Shown here: piece after piece, positions 10,640 to 22,900 of the stretch
How positions within the stretch are numbered: the first letter of the stretch is position 1
How the letters are laid out: each line of letters opens with the position of its first letter
From: Acanthochlamys bracteata
Taxonomy: Eukaryota > Streptophyta > Magnoliopsida > Pandanales > Velloziaceae
Direction of reading: 5' to 3'
NCBI GenBank assembly: GCA_019914995.1
Contig: CM034135.1
Coordinates: 5,334,501-5,398,500, forward strand
DNA length: 64,000 nucleotides
Program-made: the position numbers and the translations under genes
The notes under the pieces: model-generated
What the model was told of the DNA's origin: nothing
Seen by the model: the letters and a program-made list of their open reading frames with translations, nothing else
The model's database searches: none

Positions 10640-10810
10640 GTTTTTTTGTGTAGTTTGGTGTATTGACTTTTTAGTGTATTGGTTTTTTCTTAGTGTATTG
10701 AATTCTTTGATGTATTGGTAATTTTCACGATGTATTGGATTTTTTTATATATTGATTTTTCATAGTGTATTGACGTTTTTGGTGTATTGATTTATGGTTT
10801 TGAAATTGTT
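10640..10810 (+). repeat. Minisatellite of GTGTATTG-T-rich units (left arm)
   Basis: Roughly eight degenerate units of about 18-22 bp, each holding GTGTATTGA or GATGTATTGG followed by a T-run. The mirror copy is at about 17235-17370. Confidence 0.75.
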
Positions 10811-11836
10811 CTGATAAATGCTGGATGTCGTTCAAACAATATTAGATGTTAAGGCAGTGATGAGGGAAAAAAATTGAAAGATATAAGATCTGTTAAACTC
10901 ATCAGTTGTTTTCTTTTGTAACTCCACATTGCCTCTCAAAGTGCACAGTAAGGCTGTAAGGATGGCCATATCTCTATATGTGGCAACCACTGCAGCTGCA
11001 ATTAGGGAAGGCATGTAGTGAAGGAGAGAGCAACTGATGGTGAGGACAGTCCTGAAATGGGTAGCTGAACAAAATCTCGATGATCGAGTGAAGGTGAATT
11101 TGAGCCTCTCTCTTCTTTTCATCTCTGTTTTGTTGTTATGACTTATTATTATATCTTTATATGTAAAAGTGATTGATGAATTAAAAAGTTGGATGGTTGC
11201 GTTCTCTACTATAACTAGATGGACAGATACCTTCAACGTATAATGTCTAGATGGACTAGTACTAGATAGGAATGCAATGAATGTAAACAGAGAGTTCTTA
11301 TAAGCAAATAGCTCATGTAATTACTGTATACGTACAAAGATGGAGAGTTACCAATTTATCAATGTATAATTGAACAGAGATGTCAAAGAAACTCCGTTCG
11401 ATTATTCTCATAAAATTTTTCTGTAATCTATCTTTATGTAAACTTCGTAACTATTAATGCAATTGTTTATTTCTTACTCCACTCTTAATATTTTTTTTTT
11501 TCGTTGCTTCATTCTTAATAATTTTTTTCTATGTGATTATCAACTTTATTTTAAATAAGTTCTGATTATGTTAATTAGAGATTTACTTCTCCCGGTATAT
11601 GAGGGAGCATATTTCGAGGTATATGAGTGCTACACCATTTCTCCCGAGCTAATTATTTTTTTTCCGCGCTTATCACACTTGTTCCTGCTAAATTTCGTTC
11701 TCTTCTATCTTTCTTTTTTATTTCTATAAAACGTCATTCTTCTTCACTGCTACAGAGCACGCAACTACAAAATTTTAATATTAGAAAACAAATTCTATTC
11801 AGTTCTACAAACTAGAAATATTCTCTAGCGACAATT

Positions 11837-12152
11837 TTGACTATAGCTGACTATTCTATTGCTCCAATTTCAAACGTAGTAGTAGATAAGGAAAACTCAC
11901 CGTATTTAGATATGATTATTTCAGGTTTTCAAGCTGCAAAAGAAACATATATAAATTATGGAAAAACAAGTAAATTTAGTGTTATTACTAAAAGTACTCA
12001 AAAAAGAAATTTAGATTCGGAAGAAATTACTACCTATGAAATGACATGCGAGCACCTCGTGATTTTAAGAGACCATGACAAGAAAAGAACAATTGAGGTG
12101 CTTGAAGTAGAAGCAAGTAAAAAACGAAACAGAAATACAGTAAAATGCGGAT
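11837..12152 (+). pseudogene. FAR1-type MULE transposase, N-terminal FAR1 domain part
   Basis: The frame includes FQAAKETYINYGKTSKFSVI, STQKRNLDSEEITTYEMTC and KKRNRNTVKC. This is the pattern of a FAR1 DNA-binding domain (WRKY-GCM1-like zinc fold). No ATG opens the frame, so the start is unknown. It is cut at 12152 by a solo LTR. Joining 12152 to 14187 keeps the frame and regenerates ...VKC-GCPLRM..., as expected for this domain. Confidence 0.8.
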
Positions 12153-14181
12153 TGTTAGTTCTCCTGTAAGATTAACTAAAGAGGGGAGGGATGAATTGAG
12201 TTAATAAATAAAAATTTTCGTGAAGTTTAGTTATCTTACGGACAGCAAGCTTACAGCCGGCTGCGTCAATTTTGTAACCTGCAGACAGAGAGTGTTAGAA
12301 TATTTACTGGCTTAGGTAAAGAGGATAGAACTCAAAGTATTTAACGTGGTTCGGCAAAACCCTTTTGCCTACATCCACGGACGCTCTATCACCAGAGCCA
12401 AAGCTTCACTAAACCTTTAATAAGCTACATATACACCAAGAGCAAAGTGCTTCACCAAGCACACTTACTCTTACCGGATTTCTTCACCAAGACAACCCCT
12501 AACAGTCTGGACACACCCGTCCCTCTGGCTGATATGCTAGCTCTATTATAAGGTTTAAGAACTTTCACCAAGCTCCACCGGAGCTTCCTTACCCGGTACC
12601 CGCAGCACCTCTATCACAAGGTTTACAAAAAGGAAACTAAAAGATCAAGGTTAGGCACAAGATCAATCTCAAAGTAAATAAATGAACTTAAGATTTTCTG
12701 TTGAAATGATCAAACTTGTTGCTGCTGAAGATGATGCTCTGTAAGTGATTGGCAGCAAGAGGAGTTTCTTTACTTGAAAAATTGAGTCAATGTAGTGCAA
12801 GTTTGTTTTTGAATATTTTGCTCATTATCTCCTCTATCTTACTCTGTTCTTCATTTTCTCCTCTTATAGAATTTTCTATTATAGCAGGTAGGTAATTCTT
12901 CCTGTTAGAAAAATATTGTCGTTGGTGTGTAGTGGCAGATTTCCAAGGTAGAGATGAAGGTTGTGTTCAGCGGTCAATCAGCTGCCTCAAGATTTCTTAT
13001 GGCTAAATTGGTGCAATTCTTTCATCAGCATTAAATGCACCGAAGAAAGCAATTCAAAAACTCCCGCTTGCAGTTTTGAATTGTTTCAGCTGAGTTGTAT
13101 TTTTCAAATATTCTCTAGCTGAGTTGGCTTCTCTCGATTTGATGTTCTTTGCTAGGTTGACTGCTTCAAGTGAGGTGGACTCCAATAGCGTGACTCTGCA
13201 ATCTCTGTTTCGTTGCTTCTTATTGTGTTCAATGGGTTTTCATTGCTATCTATCAATCTCTATACTTGAACTTGTTTTTCAATAATGTGGTGACTCGATA
13301 TAGCTCAGTTCTGTGATAGTAACAAGATAATAGATTTGTTGAATGATATCACCTTGTAATTAAATTTGTGATTTCTTCTAGAGGAAAATCGAAATCTGCA
13401 TGTTGAAGCATTTCTGCATTATCAGCAAGACATAATTCTGATGATACTTTGCACTATATTTTTTGTCTTCTCTTGTTGTGATTTTTCATGATTCTTGATA
13501 TGAACTTGTAGCTGATATGTTCCTCAATAAGTCTTCAAGATTTTGCTTCAAATGGATGACGAATTCTTGATTGAATTACATCTAAAAAGTTGTTCATCAA
13601 TGTCCGATTCTGCTCTCTATTTACTGAATTTTCATCTATTATTCCACGATTTTTCCAAGTTTATATTGATCATCATTTGATGTGTTATTCGGTCAATCTT
13701 ATAGTGTGCATGTTGGCCTGTCTCTGATGAAAAGTTGAAGTTCAAATGGAATCAGCATCATGCTTGAAATTACTTCTGAAGAGTGAATGATTATCACGAT
13801 TTTCTGATTCTTCTCTGTCTAGCGAGCAGCAGCGAAATAGCCGGCTATTGAGTCCTCTGTTTTCTGTTCATCTCTGTTGGCGATACTCTGTTTTTTTGCT
13901 CTTCTCTGTTCGCGATTTTCTGTTTACGATTTTCTGTTTATCCATGTAGCAGCAATTAGACAGCTGGTTGTTTGGTGGCTGAGGGATTCTCTGTTCTGTA
14001 TGGTATAAAAGAAATCTTATACAATCAGTAGCTAAGAAGCTGGCTTGTTGTCTGCTGAATGTGGGATAGACCTGTTTCATGAATTTCTGCAGAACTTGAT
14101 TCCAATCATTAGTTCACCCTAATCCATAAACTATAATTCTTAATCATTGTTATCATCAAAATCAATCTTGGAGTTCCAACA
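12153..14181. mobile_element. Solo LTR (2.03 kb) inside the FAR1 domain
   Basis: The insert begins TGTTAGTTCTCC, ends GGAGTTCCAACA, and is flanked by a perfect 5-bp duplication CGGAT (12148-12152 and 14182-14186). TG...CA ends with a 5-bp duplication indicate an LTR retrotransposon. No gag-pol coding, second LTR or primer site is present, so it is best read as a solo LTR left by recombination between two LTRs. Orientation and lineage are unknown; about 2 kb is long for a copia LTR and fits some Gypsy or SIRE-type families. Confidence 0.85.
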
Positions 14182-15720
14182 CGGATGTCCTCTAAGAATG
14201 AAAGTGACAAAACAACGTACTGGTTTGTAAAAAGTAGTGAAGTATAATGATGACCATAATCACGGACTAGTTAGTCCTACAAAAAGAATGCATATGTCTG
14301 TTTGTAAAAGTATACCTACTGCAGCTAAGATGTTAATTGATGCATTTCGTGATGAAGACATATCTGTAAATATAGTTGTAGATATACTGGATGGTCCACA
14401 GTATGGTTTTGATAATAGAGATTGTTGGAATTATTTAGGACCTAAAAAGGAGTACAAAAAAACTGTCATAGGATATGCCACCGCAACGCTTGATTTTCTT
14501 AAGCAGATGGAAAGCGAAACAATGGCAGTAAATTTTTCTAAATAGATGATCGTTCACGTCTGTAGTTTTAATACTTGGTGATGTGATATTTTTTGATACA
14601 ACATATTGTAAAAATATGTATGAAATGCCATTTACGTCATTTTTAAGAGTTAATCATCATGCAGTCGATTCAGTTTGGTTGCGCCTTGCTTCTAGATGAG
14701 ACAAAAGAGTTTGTTTATTGGCTTTTCGAAACTTGACTTATTGCTATAGGTGATCGTGCTCTATTTTCTATCATCACAGATCAAGGCAAATCAATAACTA
14801 TAGCGGTTGAGAAGGTATTTTCAAACACCTATCACTATTTTTGTTTATGGCATGTGATGAAAAAATCTGAAAAACTGTCACATATTTATTTCAAAAAGTC
14901 ACGGTTCAAGAAATATTTCAAAATGTGTATTAGAAACACCTATACTCTTAGTGTTTTTGAAGCAAGATGGGAGAAATTGGTATGTACTTATAACTTGCAG
15001 AAGAACGGCTGACTTCGAAAGATGTATGAAATTAGAAAAAAGTAGGTTCAAGTTTATCACTTGCATACTTTCTATACTGGTATGAACATTACAGGACGCT
15101 CTGAAGGTATGAACTCTATTTACAGTAATTATTTTCATGCGATGACAACTATTCGAGAGATTGTTTTAAAAAACAAAAAGTGTTTGGTTAAAATTATTGA
15201 AAAGAAAAAAAAAAGAATTATATAAGTGAACATTCTAATCCATGTAGTCATGATTTCTTCTAAAGAGTGCAGCATATGTGTATATGAAAAATGTATACGG
15301 TAGGTTCAAAAAAAATTTTGATAAAGCTCTCGCCGAGTATGTTCTGTTTGACGTTGAAAAGGAAAGTGATGGCTATACGACATATATTTATAAGTCTCGA
15401 CTGCTTAGTAATGAACGTGCCTGAAAACTGAAGTTCATCCATGTCACAAAGAAGGTCATTGTGAATGTAAACTGTTTGAGTTTGTAGGGATTCCTTTTGG
15501 TCACCTTATAAAAGTTTTTCTATCTCGTGATATGGGTGAAATACCTGATCACTTCATCTTGACGAGGTGGATGAAAGGAGTTAATAAATATAGAGTTAAT
15601 AAATATGATAGTGGTGTGGTGTAAGGATATGAGAATTCTGATCTACTGAGAACTACCCAACTATTGAAGATTTCCAATCAATTGTCTTATGAAGCTGGTG
15701 AAGAATATGAGACTTTCTAA
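14182..15720 (+). pseudogene. FAR1-type MULE transposase, remainder: FAR1 end, MULE core, SWIM-like end
   Basis: The plus strand continues the FAR1 domain: GCPLRMKVTKQRTGL, a stop where Trp is expected (14227-14229), YNDDHNHGLVSPTKRMHM, FRDEDISVN, GPQYGFDNRDCWNYL. Downstream blocks in shifting frames match the MULE transposase core: IITDQGKSITIAVEKVFSNT and YHYFCLWHVMKK near 14775-14860; LRKMYEIR and YTGMNITGRSEGMNSIYSNY near 15010-15130. A degenerate SWIM finger (CECKLFEFVGIPFGH near 15465-15510) keeps C-x-C and His but has Phe for the second-pair Cys. Many stops and frameshifts: it is inactive. Confidence 0.8.
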
Positions 15721-16529
15721 TTGATATTGGAAGCATTACAAGAATTGTCATTGCGGATCAAAAACATAAGAAAGACTAAAGAGAGACAATAGATGCATTC
15801 ATATACCGCCAATGAGACTTCACAAGCCGCAGTTAATGCATCTCAAGTTTTTGAATCCCCACATCTTGCAAACTAATGGAAGGAAAACAGAAACAAAAAC
15901 TTAATTCCCAGTAGGAAAAAGAATAAAATGTGGCTTGGAAAAAGCCATTGCAAATAGCAAAGCAAAACATTGAGGAGATGTACTTGTTGTAACAAGTTTG
16001 ACGTTAGACATGACAAACGAAATTATCATGAAAATTTAAACAAAAAAAATATATGAGTAAGTACAATAATTACTTAACTTTGGTTCATAATATAGTAACT
16101 CTGTTTTTGTGATTTAGTGCTGATATTTGATAGATTTTTTTATTTGATTTATTGATGGAGATGCTTACGAAGATAAAGATGAAAATAATAATGAAAACTC
16201 CATAAATACAGATGAAGATGATGATAATATTGATGAAGTCTCAATTGGGTTTTCTTCTCACTAATAAGAAGTAGTGTTATTTCCTTCTAACAGAGAAGAA
16301 AGCGATTTTCTGTAATGTGTTGTATAAGTTAATATATCATTATTGTTTTTGTATACTGTAGTTTAACTTGTTTAATTATAGTATGTGTTATATAAACTAA
16401 TACAAAATTACTGTTTTGTATAATTTAGTTTACTTATTTAATTATAATATTTTGTCTTGGCTTAAGCAGACTTTCGCGAAATACGCTCAATAGAAAGAAT
16501 ATTTAGGGAGGAAAAGAAGTATGAGAGTA
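15721..16529. other. MULE 3' interior, non-coding
   Basis: AT-rich sequence after the transposase remnant, with Asp/Glu-rich coding-like scraps near 16155-16260 (GAAGAT-type triplets). These may be the acidic tail of the transposase ORF. Nothing else is recognised before the right inverted repeat. Confidence 0.4.
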
Positions 16530-18270
16530 AAGTTGATAATCACATAAAAAAATATATTAAGAGTAGAGTAAGAAATAAGCAGTTGCATTAATAATTATAA
16601 AGTTTATATAAAGATAGATTACAGAATATTTTATGAAAATAATCGAATGCAGTTTCTTTGACATCTCTGTTCAATTGTATATCGATACATTGGTAACTGT
16701 CTATCATTGTACTTACATAGTAATTACATGAGCTATCTGCTTACAGGAGCTCTCTGCTTACATTCATGGCATTCCTACCCAGTACTAATCCATCCAGAGA
16801 TTATACGTTGAAGGTATCTGTCCATTCAGGAATAGTAGAGAATGCAACTATCCAAATTTTGTAATTCATCGATCACTTTTATATATAAAGATGTAATAAC
16901 AAGTCACAACAACAAAACAGAAATGAAAAAAAGAGTGAGGCTTAGATTCACCTTCACTCGAATTTTGTTCAGCTACCTATTTCAGGACTATTCTCACAAT
17001 CATTTGCTCTCTCCTTCACTACATGCCTTCTTAATTGCAGCTGCAATAGTTGCCACATATAGAGATATGGCCATCCTTACTGTCTTGTTGTGCACTTCGA
17101 GAAGCAATGTGGAGTTAGAAGAAAGAACAACTGCTAAGCCTAACAAATCCTATATTTTTCAATTTTTTCCCCGCATCACTACCTCAACATCTAGTATTGT
17201 TCGAACGATATTCAACATTCATCAGAACAATTTCAATACCATAAATCAATACACCATGGAAAACCAATACATAAAAAAATCCAATACACGGTGAAAATTA
17301 TCAATACATCAAAAGATTCAATACACCAAGAAAAAACTAATACACCAAAAAGCCAATATACCAAACCAAAATAAATAAAAAAACACAGGAAAAAAGAATC
17401 AAAAAAATTCAAAACTAAGAAAAAAAGATAAATCAAACGAATTCAAGACAAATCACTAACTCAAATCAACGAATTCAAAACTGAAATAAAATAAAATAAA
17501 ATAAAACTGAAATTTTGAATTGGCCATGTGTGGCCGTCGGCACAAATTGCGTGATCGATCGCTGTCGGCCATGAGTGGCTGAGCTGCTGCCAATAAATAC
17601 AGCGTGAGCCATGATTAGCTAGCTGCTGCCGATAAAGATCGTCGTCGGTCATGACTAGCTGCCGAGAGCGCACAGAAGAGACAAGCCGTGAGAGATCGCC
17701 GTAAGTGGCTGATGTGAGCAAACAAGAGAGATCGCCGTGAGCTTCTGCTAGAAGAGATCGCCGTTAGCCATGACTGGCTGCCAAAAGCACACGAAAGATA
17801 CGTCGTGAGAGATCGCATGAGAGATCACCGTCAGTGGCTGCAAAGAGCACAGATCACGCGGAGAGATAGTCATGAACTATTACCGGGTGAAATCACCGTC
17901 GGCCACACACGTGGCTGCCGAGAGCACTAGAAAGAAAAATGAAATACTTCTCATCTGGGAAACGAAAAGCATAAGTTTAGTTAATAAGAAAAAAAGTTAA
18001 TTAAGAAATGAATTTAATTAACATAAGCCAAATTAATTAATAGTAAATGAAAATTAAGAAAACCAGAGGAGAGAGGATTCATAAGATGTTAGTGATATGT
18101 CGGCCGAAGCAGTGAGATGTCGGCCAAAAAAAAAAATTTCGGACCAACTAAAAATATACAAACTGACCGCATTGCAAGAGATAAATAAAAAATCTTAACC
18201 ACTAGAAATGTTATCTTACTCTTACACATAATGGAGTACCAGATAGAAGAAAGTGCCTGTATCTCTCCTT
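16530..18270 (-). repeat. Right terminal inverted repeat of the MULE
   Basis: Reverse complement of 9777-11552 with moderate divergence and indels. It includes the mirrored minisatellite (17235-17370, CAATACAC-type units) and the mirrored GC-rich block (17520-17935). The inner limit is set where similarity ends, near the TGTGATTATCAACTTTA motif present in both arms. Confidence 0.87.
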
Positions 18271-18839
18271 ATATTAAATTTTGTGCTCCTACAAAAGTAG
18301 AATAGTTAAAAAGTAGGAGTCTATTTCTTTTTAGCACATTTAGAAATATGATGCGTGCTAAAATAATCTCAGCCATATGACATCACGTGATTCCCATGAA
18401 CCCCACAAAAAAATACCAAACTCACCAATAAGTTGTTGTATTCTTTCTACGTCTGTCTCATCACCACTATAAATTCACTTCATTTCTCTTTCACTTCGAG
18501 TGTGTTTATTATGATATTAAATTTATTTTTTGAAAATAAATTTATAAAAAATAATTACAAATTACAAATAATATAATAAAAAATAAATTTTTATGTTTAT
18601 TTTATATTTAAAATAAATTTAAAAGTAAAATTTTAAGATTATTAATATTTGAATTTTTAAAGAAAATTTTTGAAAGAAATAATTGTTTAAATTTTACGTT
18701 AATTTTAATTTTAATTTTAATTTGAGTTAAAGATAAAATTGAATATAAAAAAAAGTGAATTTAGAACATTAGTTAAACAAGGCCTTCGCTTCCCTCCCCT
18801 CTACAGACTTCCGTCTTTTTTCTTTCGAATTCTTCAATC
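18271..18839 (+). other. Upstream region of the phosphatase gene, AT-rich with MITE-like stretch
   Basis: From about 18500 to 18785 the sequence is nearly all A/T. It is bounded by GTGTGTTTATTATG on the left and by sequence whose complement reads CCTTGTTTAACTAATG on the right, which loosely suggests a small MITE. A pyrimidine-rich, UTR-like stretch follows at 18785-18839. No clear TATA box was singled out. Confidence 0.35.
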
Positions 18840-19811
18840 ATGCCCTTCCTGGTTCGCCGAGCTCTCTACTTTGGTGACATCAACGATGCAGCTGCTCTTA
18901 TTCAACCTTCTTCTTCTTGTTCTCCTTCTTCAACAACGACAAGAACAAGAAAAAATGTCCTTATTCTGGAATCATCGGAAACGGAGAACGTGTTGAATGA
19001 CGGTGAAGCTTCTCCGCACGTGACTCATGTGCTATCTCTGCTGAGTTCGGCTTCTATTTCCTTCTTCTCCGAATGGCGGCGAGGATTCTCGGTCCCTGCT
19101 ACACAAGAGCTACGGAAGGTTTACTTCGATGGATCAGAGGAAGAGAACAACAAGAAATTGAAGTACTCGGTGGAGTTGGTAGGACAGGATTTGAATCTAG
19201 TCAGGATGGCGGTGCCGTTGAGGGATACGGAAGAGGAAGATTTGCTCGATTACTTGGAGCCTTGCTTGGATTTTATTGACGAGGGAAGGAAGAAGGGTTC
19301 TGTTCTTGTGCATTGCTTCGCTGGAGTCTCGCGGAGGTATATTGAGCTTGTTGTTCCTTAAAGTTTGGTATATATATATGTGGAAGGGATAGGGGCACTT
19401 TATTTTTTATGCACACTCTAGCGCACTCCGCTATGGAGACCTTCAAATCCAATTTCTACGGTTGGATATGAAGAATTACGAGTCGTTAACATGCTAACAA
19501 AATTTCATCTGAATCAGAATACAAATCGACCTCTATCCAGTCACTTGATCAAGATGACTAAAAAAAGAGATATATATATATTTTGTTAACTTTTACTGTT
19601 TGTGTCATCATTATCAAGTGACAGGATGAAAGTCTATTCGTAGTTCGATCGAGATGAAATTTTGTCAATATGTTAACTACTCGTAATTCTTCATATCCAA
19701 CGGTAAAGATTAGATTTGAAGCTCTTTACAGCCACAAATAGTGCTGGAGTGTGCATAAAAGTTGGAATGCCTCTATATATATGTATATATGTGTATGTGT
19801 ATGTGTATGTG

Positions 19812-19886
<75 letters not shown>

Positions 19887-19893
19887 GTATATG

Positions 19894-19947
<54 letters not shown>

Positions 19948-22900
19948 AATATTATTCAATGACTAGTTTATCTGAGATGTTTGAGAACTTAGGATGTTGT
20001 TTGACAGTTTGAGTACATTTCATGCCTACCCTTAGCTAGAGTGCTAGAGTTATTTTGCCAATAACAAACATGTGTTTTGTTGTTAATTTTCTTCAATTCA
20101 TCATTTTGATGAGGCATTGTTACTCATGGTAGGTTACCTTTTGTTGAACAGTTGCCAAATGCCCATTTTTTGTATATTGCTGTATTTGTTAAATTATCAG
20201 TGTTAAACCTGTACACTTTTAAGATAGGTAGCTAAAACCCTTCTAATTGGATAAAGCATAGTTGTGGTTGTTGATGAGTAAGTCTCTACATAAGCGTCCA
20301 CATATTTGATGCTGGTAAATTGCTGACATCATTCAGCTGCTAACTGTTGAAGTTCAACACCTTTTGATCTCTGGTAAGTCTGTATTTTCAAGTGGGAATT
20401 ACTTCAGAATATTGACTGCATGTGTAGCTGACTTTGTGTCTACATTATCCTGTTATTGTTTATCTATCTCTGTGTGAATTTCGTTTCTTGCAGTGCTGCT
20501 GTCATTACTGCATATCTAATGAGAGCAGAAAAAAGATCTCAAGAAGGTTTGATCAAGTTCTTTTTGTTTGCTGGATCTGTCCTAGGGATGCAAAATGTTT
20601 AGGCTTCATGACAGACAAAACTAAATAAGAATATATATCAATAAGCTATTTCATATGCTGAATCTCTAAACATGAGATTTTCTTAATGTTATATTTACCA
20701 TTGATATATTCTATTCTTTCAGATGCTCTTAAATCGCTGCGTGAAATCTGCAATTATGTTTGCCCAAATGATGGATTTCTAGATCAGGTGGGTTCAAGTA
20801 AAAAAAAAGGTTCGAAGTTGAATGCAATAGTGATGATAAGTTTATATTCGTTCTCTGTTATTCTAACGCAGTTGAAAATGTTTGAGGAAATGGGTTTCAA
20901 AGTAGACACCTCTCATCCTATTTACAAGCGATTTCACTTGAAAGTTTTAGGTGAGTTTTGATATTTTATAGTTTTCGTTTTTATGCCTCATATACATTTT
21001 GTTTTTGCCCCCTTTACTCTTAGCTAGCTATTTTTTTTTCTCAACTATGTATTTTTTGTCATTCATTTGCATGTATTCTATGTTTGCATTATTTTGGTTC
21101 ATAGCAAGAGAAGAAAATTCTTGGAATATATTTCTTTATATGGACTTGCACTACCCGTGCTAGCTTTATTGGTATTATTTGTTTTTAAATGTGTCTTTGT
21201 ATGAATCTATGAAAGTTAAAACTGCTCTATATTCGCTTAATTTTCAAGTACATTAGCATACAACTAGTATAAACTTAAGCAATGAGGATACTCGTTAATA
21301 TCACATCAACAAATCGAAAACGTTTTTGAAGGTTCTCAAGAAAGAATGCTTGGTATCCTGCATCAAGTTGTTATGTTTTGTCGGTACACCTAGTTTTTTT
21401 GTTCTTTGAAGCAGAACTCGCATTGGCATCCAATTTTTGTAGGTACATCAGTTAGAACTATAAAACAAGGGTCTTCTTCTCACATATGCTTGGGCTTGTT
21501 GCAATCTTAATGTTTGGTACGTGTATGGAATGAACAAGATTCTCTAAGTGATTCAACCATAAAATATTTGGAAAAGACTCATAGAAAACCTCTTGACATG
21601 GGTTGTATAAGCGCACAGCATATACAATATGGTAACTTTGTTGCTATTGCCATTGGTTTCAGAGTCTCTTTTCTGTTTTTTTGGTTTTCTAAACCAATGA
21701 CTACAGAATATAATATTGATATATCTAAGGAAGATAGGAATTGCAAATTCCTTAATGTTTATGAACGCCTATGTTTCAATGCATATTTTCCAGAGTCGAA
21801 GATTCCCACACAGATAAGCTTGCTCTATGATAACTGGAAAGATAAAAACATATTCTCCTATTATCACTATACTCTAAGCATCTTTTGCCAGTCTTCGGTT
21901 TCGTAAAGCCAGATACAACAACATTGCCACTTACTATCATAAGACATGAGACTGAACACGCTATGCCTCTTAGCATTCTATTATTCGGTTATCACCATAA
22001 TTTAGATGTGAGAATGCTTGCCTACTACAAGCTCTATTAGGTACCATAATTTGTGCAATGATTTCAAATATGATGGCTACATATAGCAACTAAGCTTCAT
22101 TCAACTATATGGAGGGAACTGCCTGATCCTTGTATGATGTGGGACATGTTTGCAAACTCCATTTTGATAGCGACATGCAATGATACAAAACTCTGAAAGC
22201 TCTAAAAAAGCGTTCTTAGTGCTTCGGCACTTTTCATTTGCAAACCCTAGATGTATTTTGGAAGTGCTTTGTGTCTAGTAACGTCAAATGCTACTATTTA
22301 TTAGTTATTACTATTCCAGATCTGTGCAATGTCATAGTAGCATCATTTGTTCTGACTTGCTTCTAAGACTGTAATAGCCTTCTTGTTTACAGGTCATCGC
22401 TATAAACAAGGGCAGAAAGTGGACACTTCAATATTTGCAGCTGATCCTGGTTTGCTTCGAGAGAACACTTTAACGGCCCAACCAATAGATAAACCAGCTA
22501 CAGCTTTTCGTTGCAAGAAATGCCGTCGAGTTGTCTCACTGCAGGAAAATGTTATCAGCCATGAACCAGGAGAGGGAGAATCATCCTTTGGTTGGCAGAA
22601 AAGGAGAAGTGGAAATTCTTTTAATAGGTTTGATGAGCATGAGTGTTCTTCAATTTTTGTTGAACCTTTGCAGTGGATGACAGCAGGTGAAGTTCTTCTA
22701 TTAAATGCTATTACCCCCTTCTCATGAACTTCCTTGTTTAAAGTAGCTAGTGAACTAGATTTGTTTCTAGTATAAGTTAAAGTATATCCATCCGCCTTTT
22801 TAAAATAGTTTTCTTCCTTAGTGTGTATGGTTATACTGCCAATTTAACTTGTTATTGTAAGCCTGTTTTGTTGTATCTATGGTGTTATAGCAATAGGAGT

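Larger units (their letters stand above)
9777..11552 (+). repeat. Left terminal inverted repeat of the MULE
   Basis: Aligns by eye, with substitutions and indels, to the reverse complement of about 16530-18270 from end to end. Anchors include TGCAACGTGGTCGGTTTG (9891) against the complement of 18155-18172, and CTTTGACATCTCTGTTCAAT against its inverse at 11365-11390. It contains a GC-rich subterminal block and a minisatellite, both mirrored on the right. Short ORFs here come from these repeats, not from genes. Confidence 0.88.
9777..18270 (+). mobile_element. Mutator-like (MULE) element with very long terminal inverted repeats and FAR1-type transposase
   Basis: The two ends are long inverted copies of each other: 9777-about 11552, and the reverse complement of about 16530-18270. 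Terminal sequences are GGGGAGGGATATGAGCACTT and (right, reverse-complemented) AAGGAGAGATACAGGCACTT. Between them lie remnants of a FAR1/MULE transposase on the plus strand. Excluding the solo LTR at 12153-14181, the element is about 6.5 kb. Flanks are attaat (left) and atatta (right); an exact 9-11 bp target duplication is not evident, so the outermost bases may be off by a few positions. Interruptions in the transposase show it is not autonomous now. Confidence 0.82.

Noticed and set aside
16842..17294. 150-codon frame in the right MULE arm
   Set aside because: Its counterpart in the left arm is read on the opposite strand (10832-11236) and is not conserved as protein. It is part of the inverted repeat and has no domain.
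19716..19966. Several long frames of alternating Tyr/Ile/Val/Met on both strands
   Set aside because: Direct translation of the TA/TATG microsatellite.
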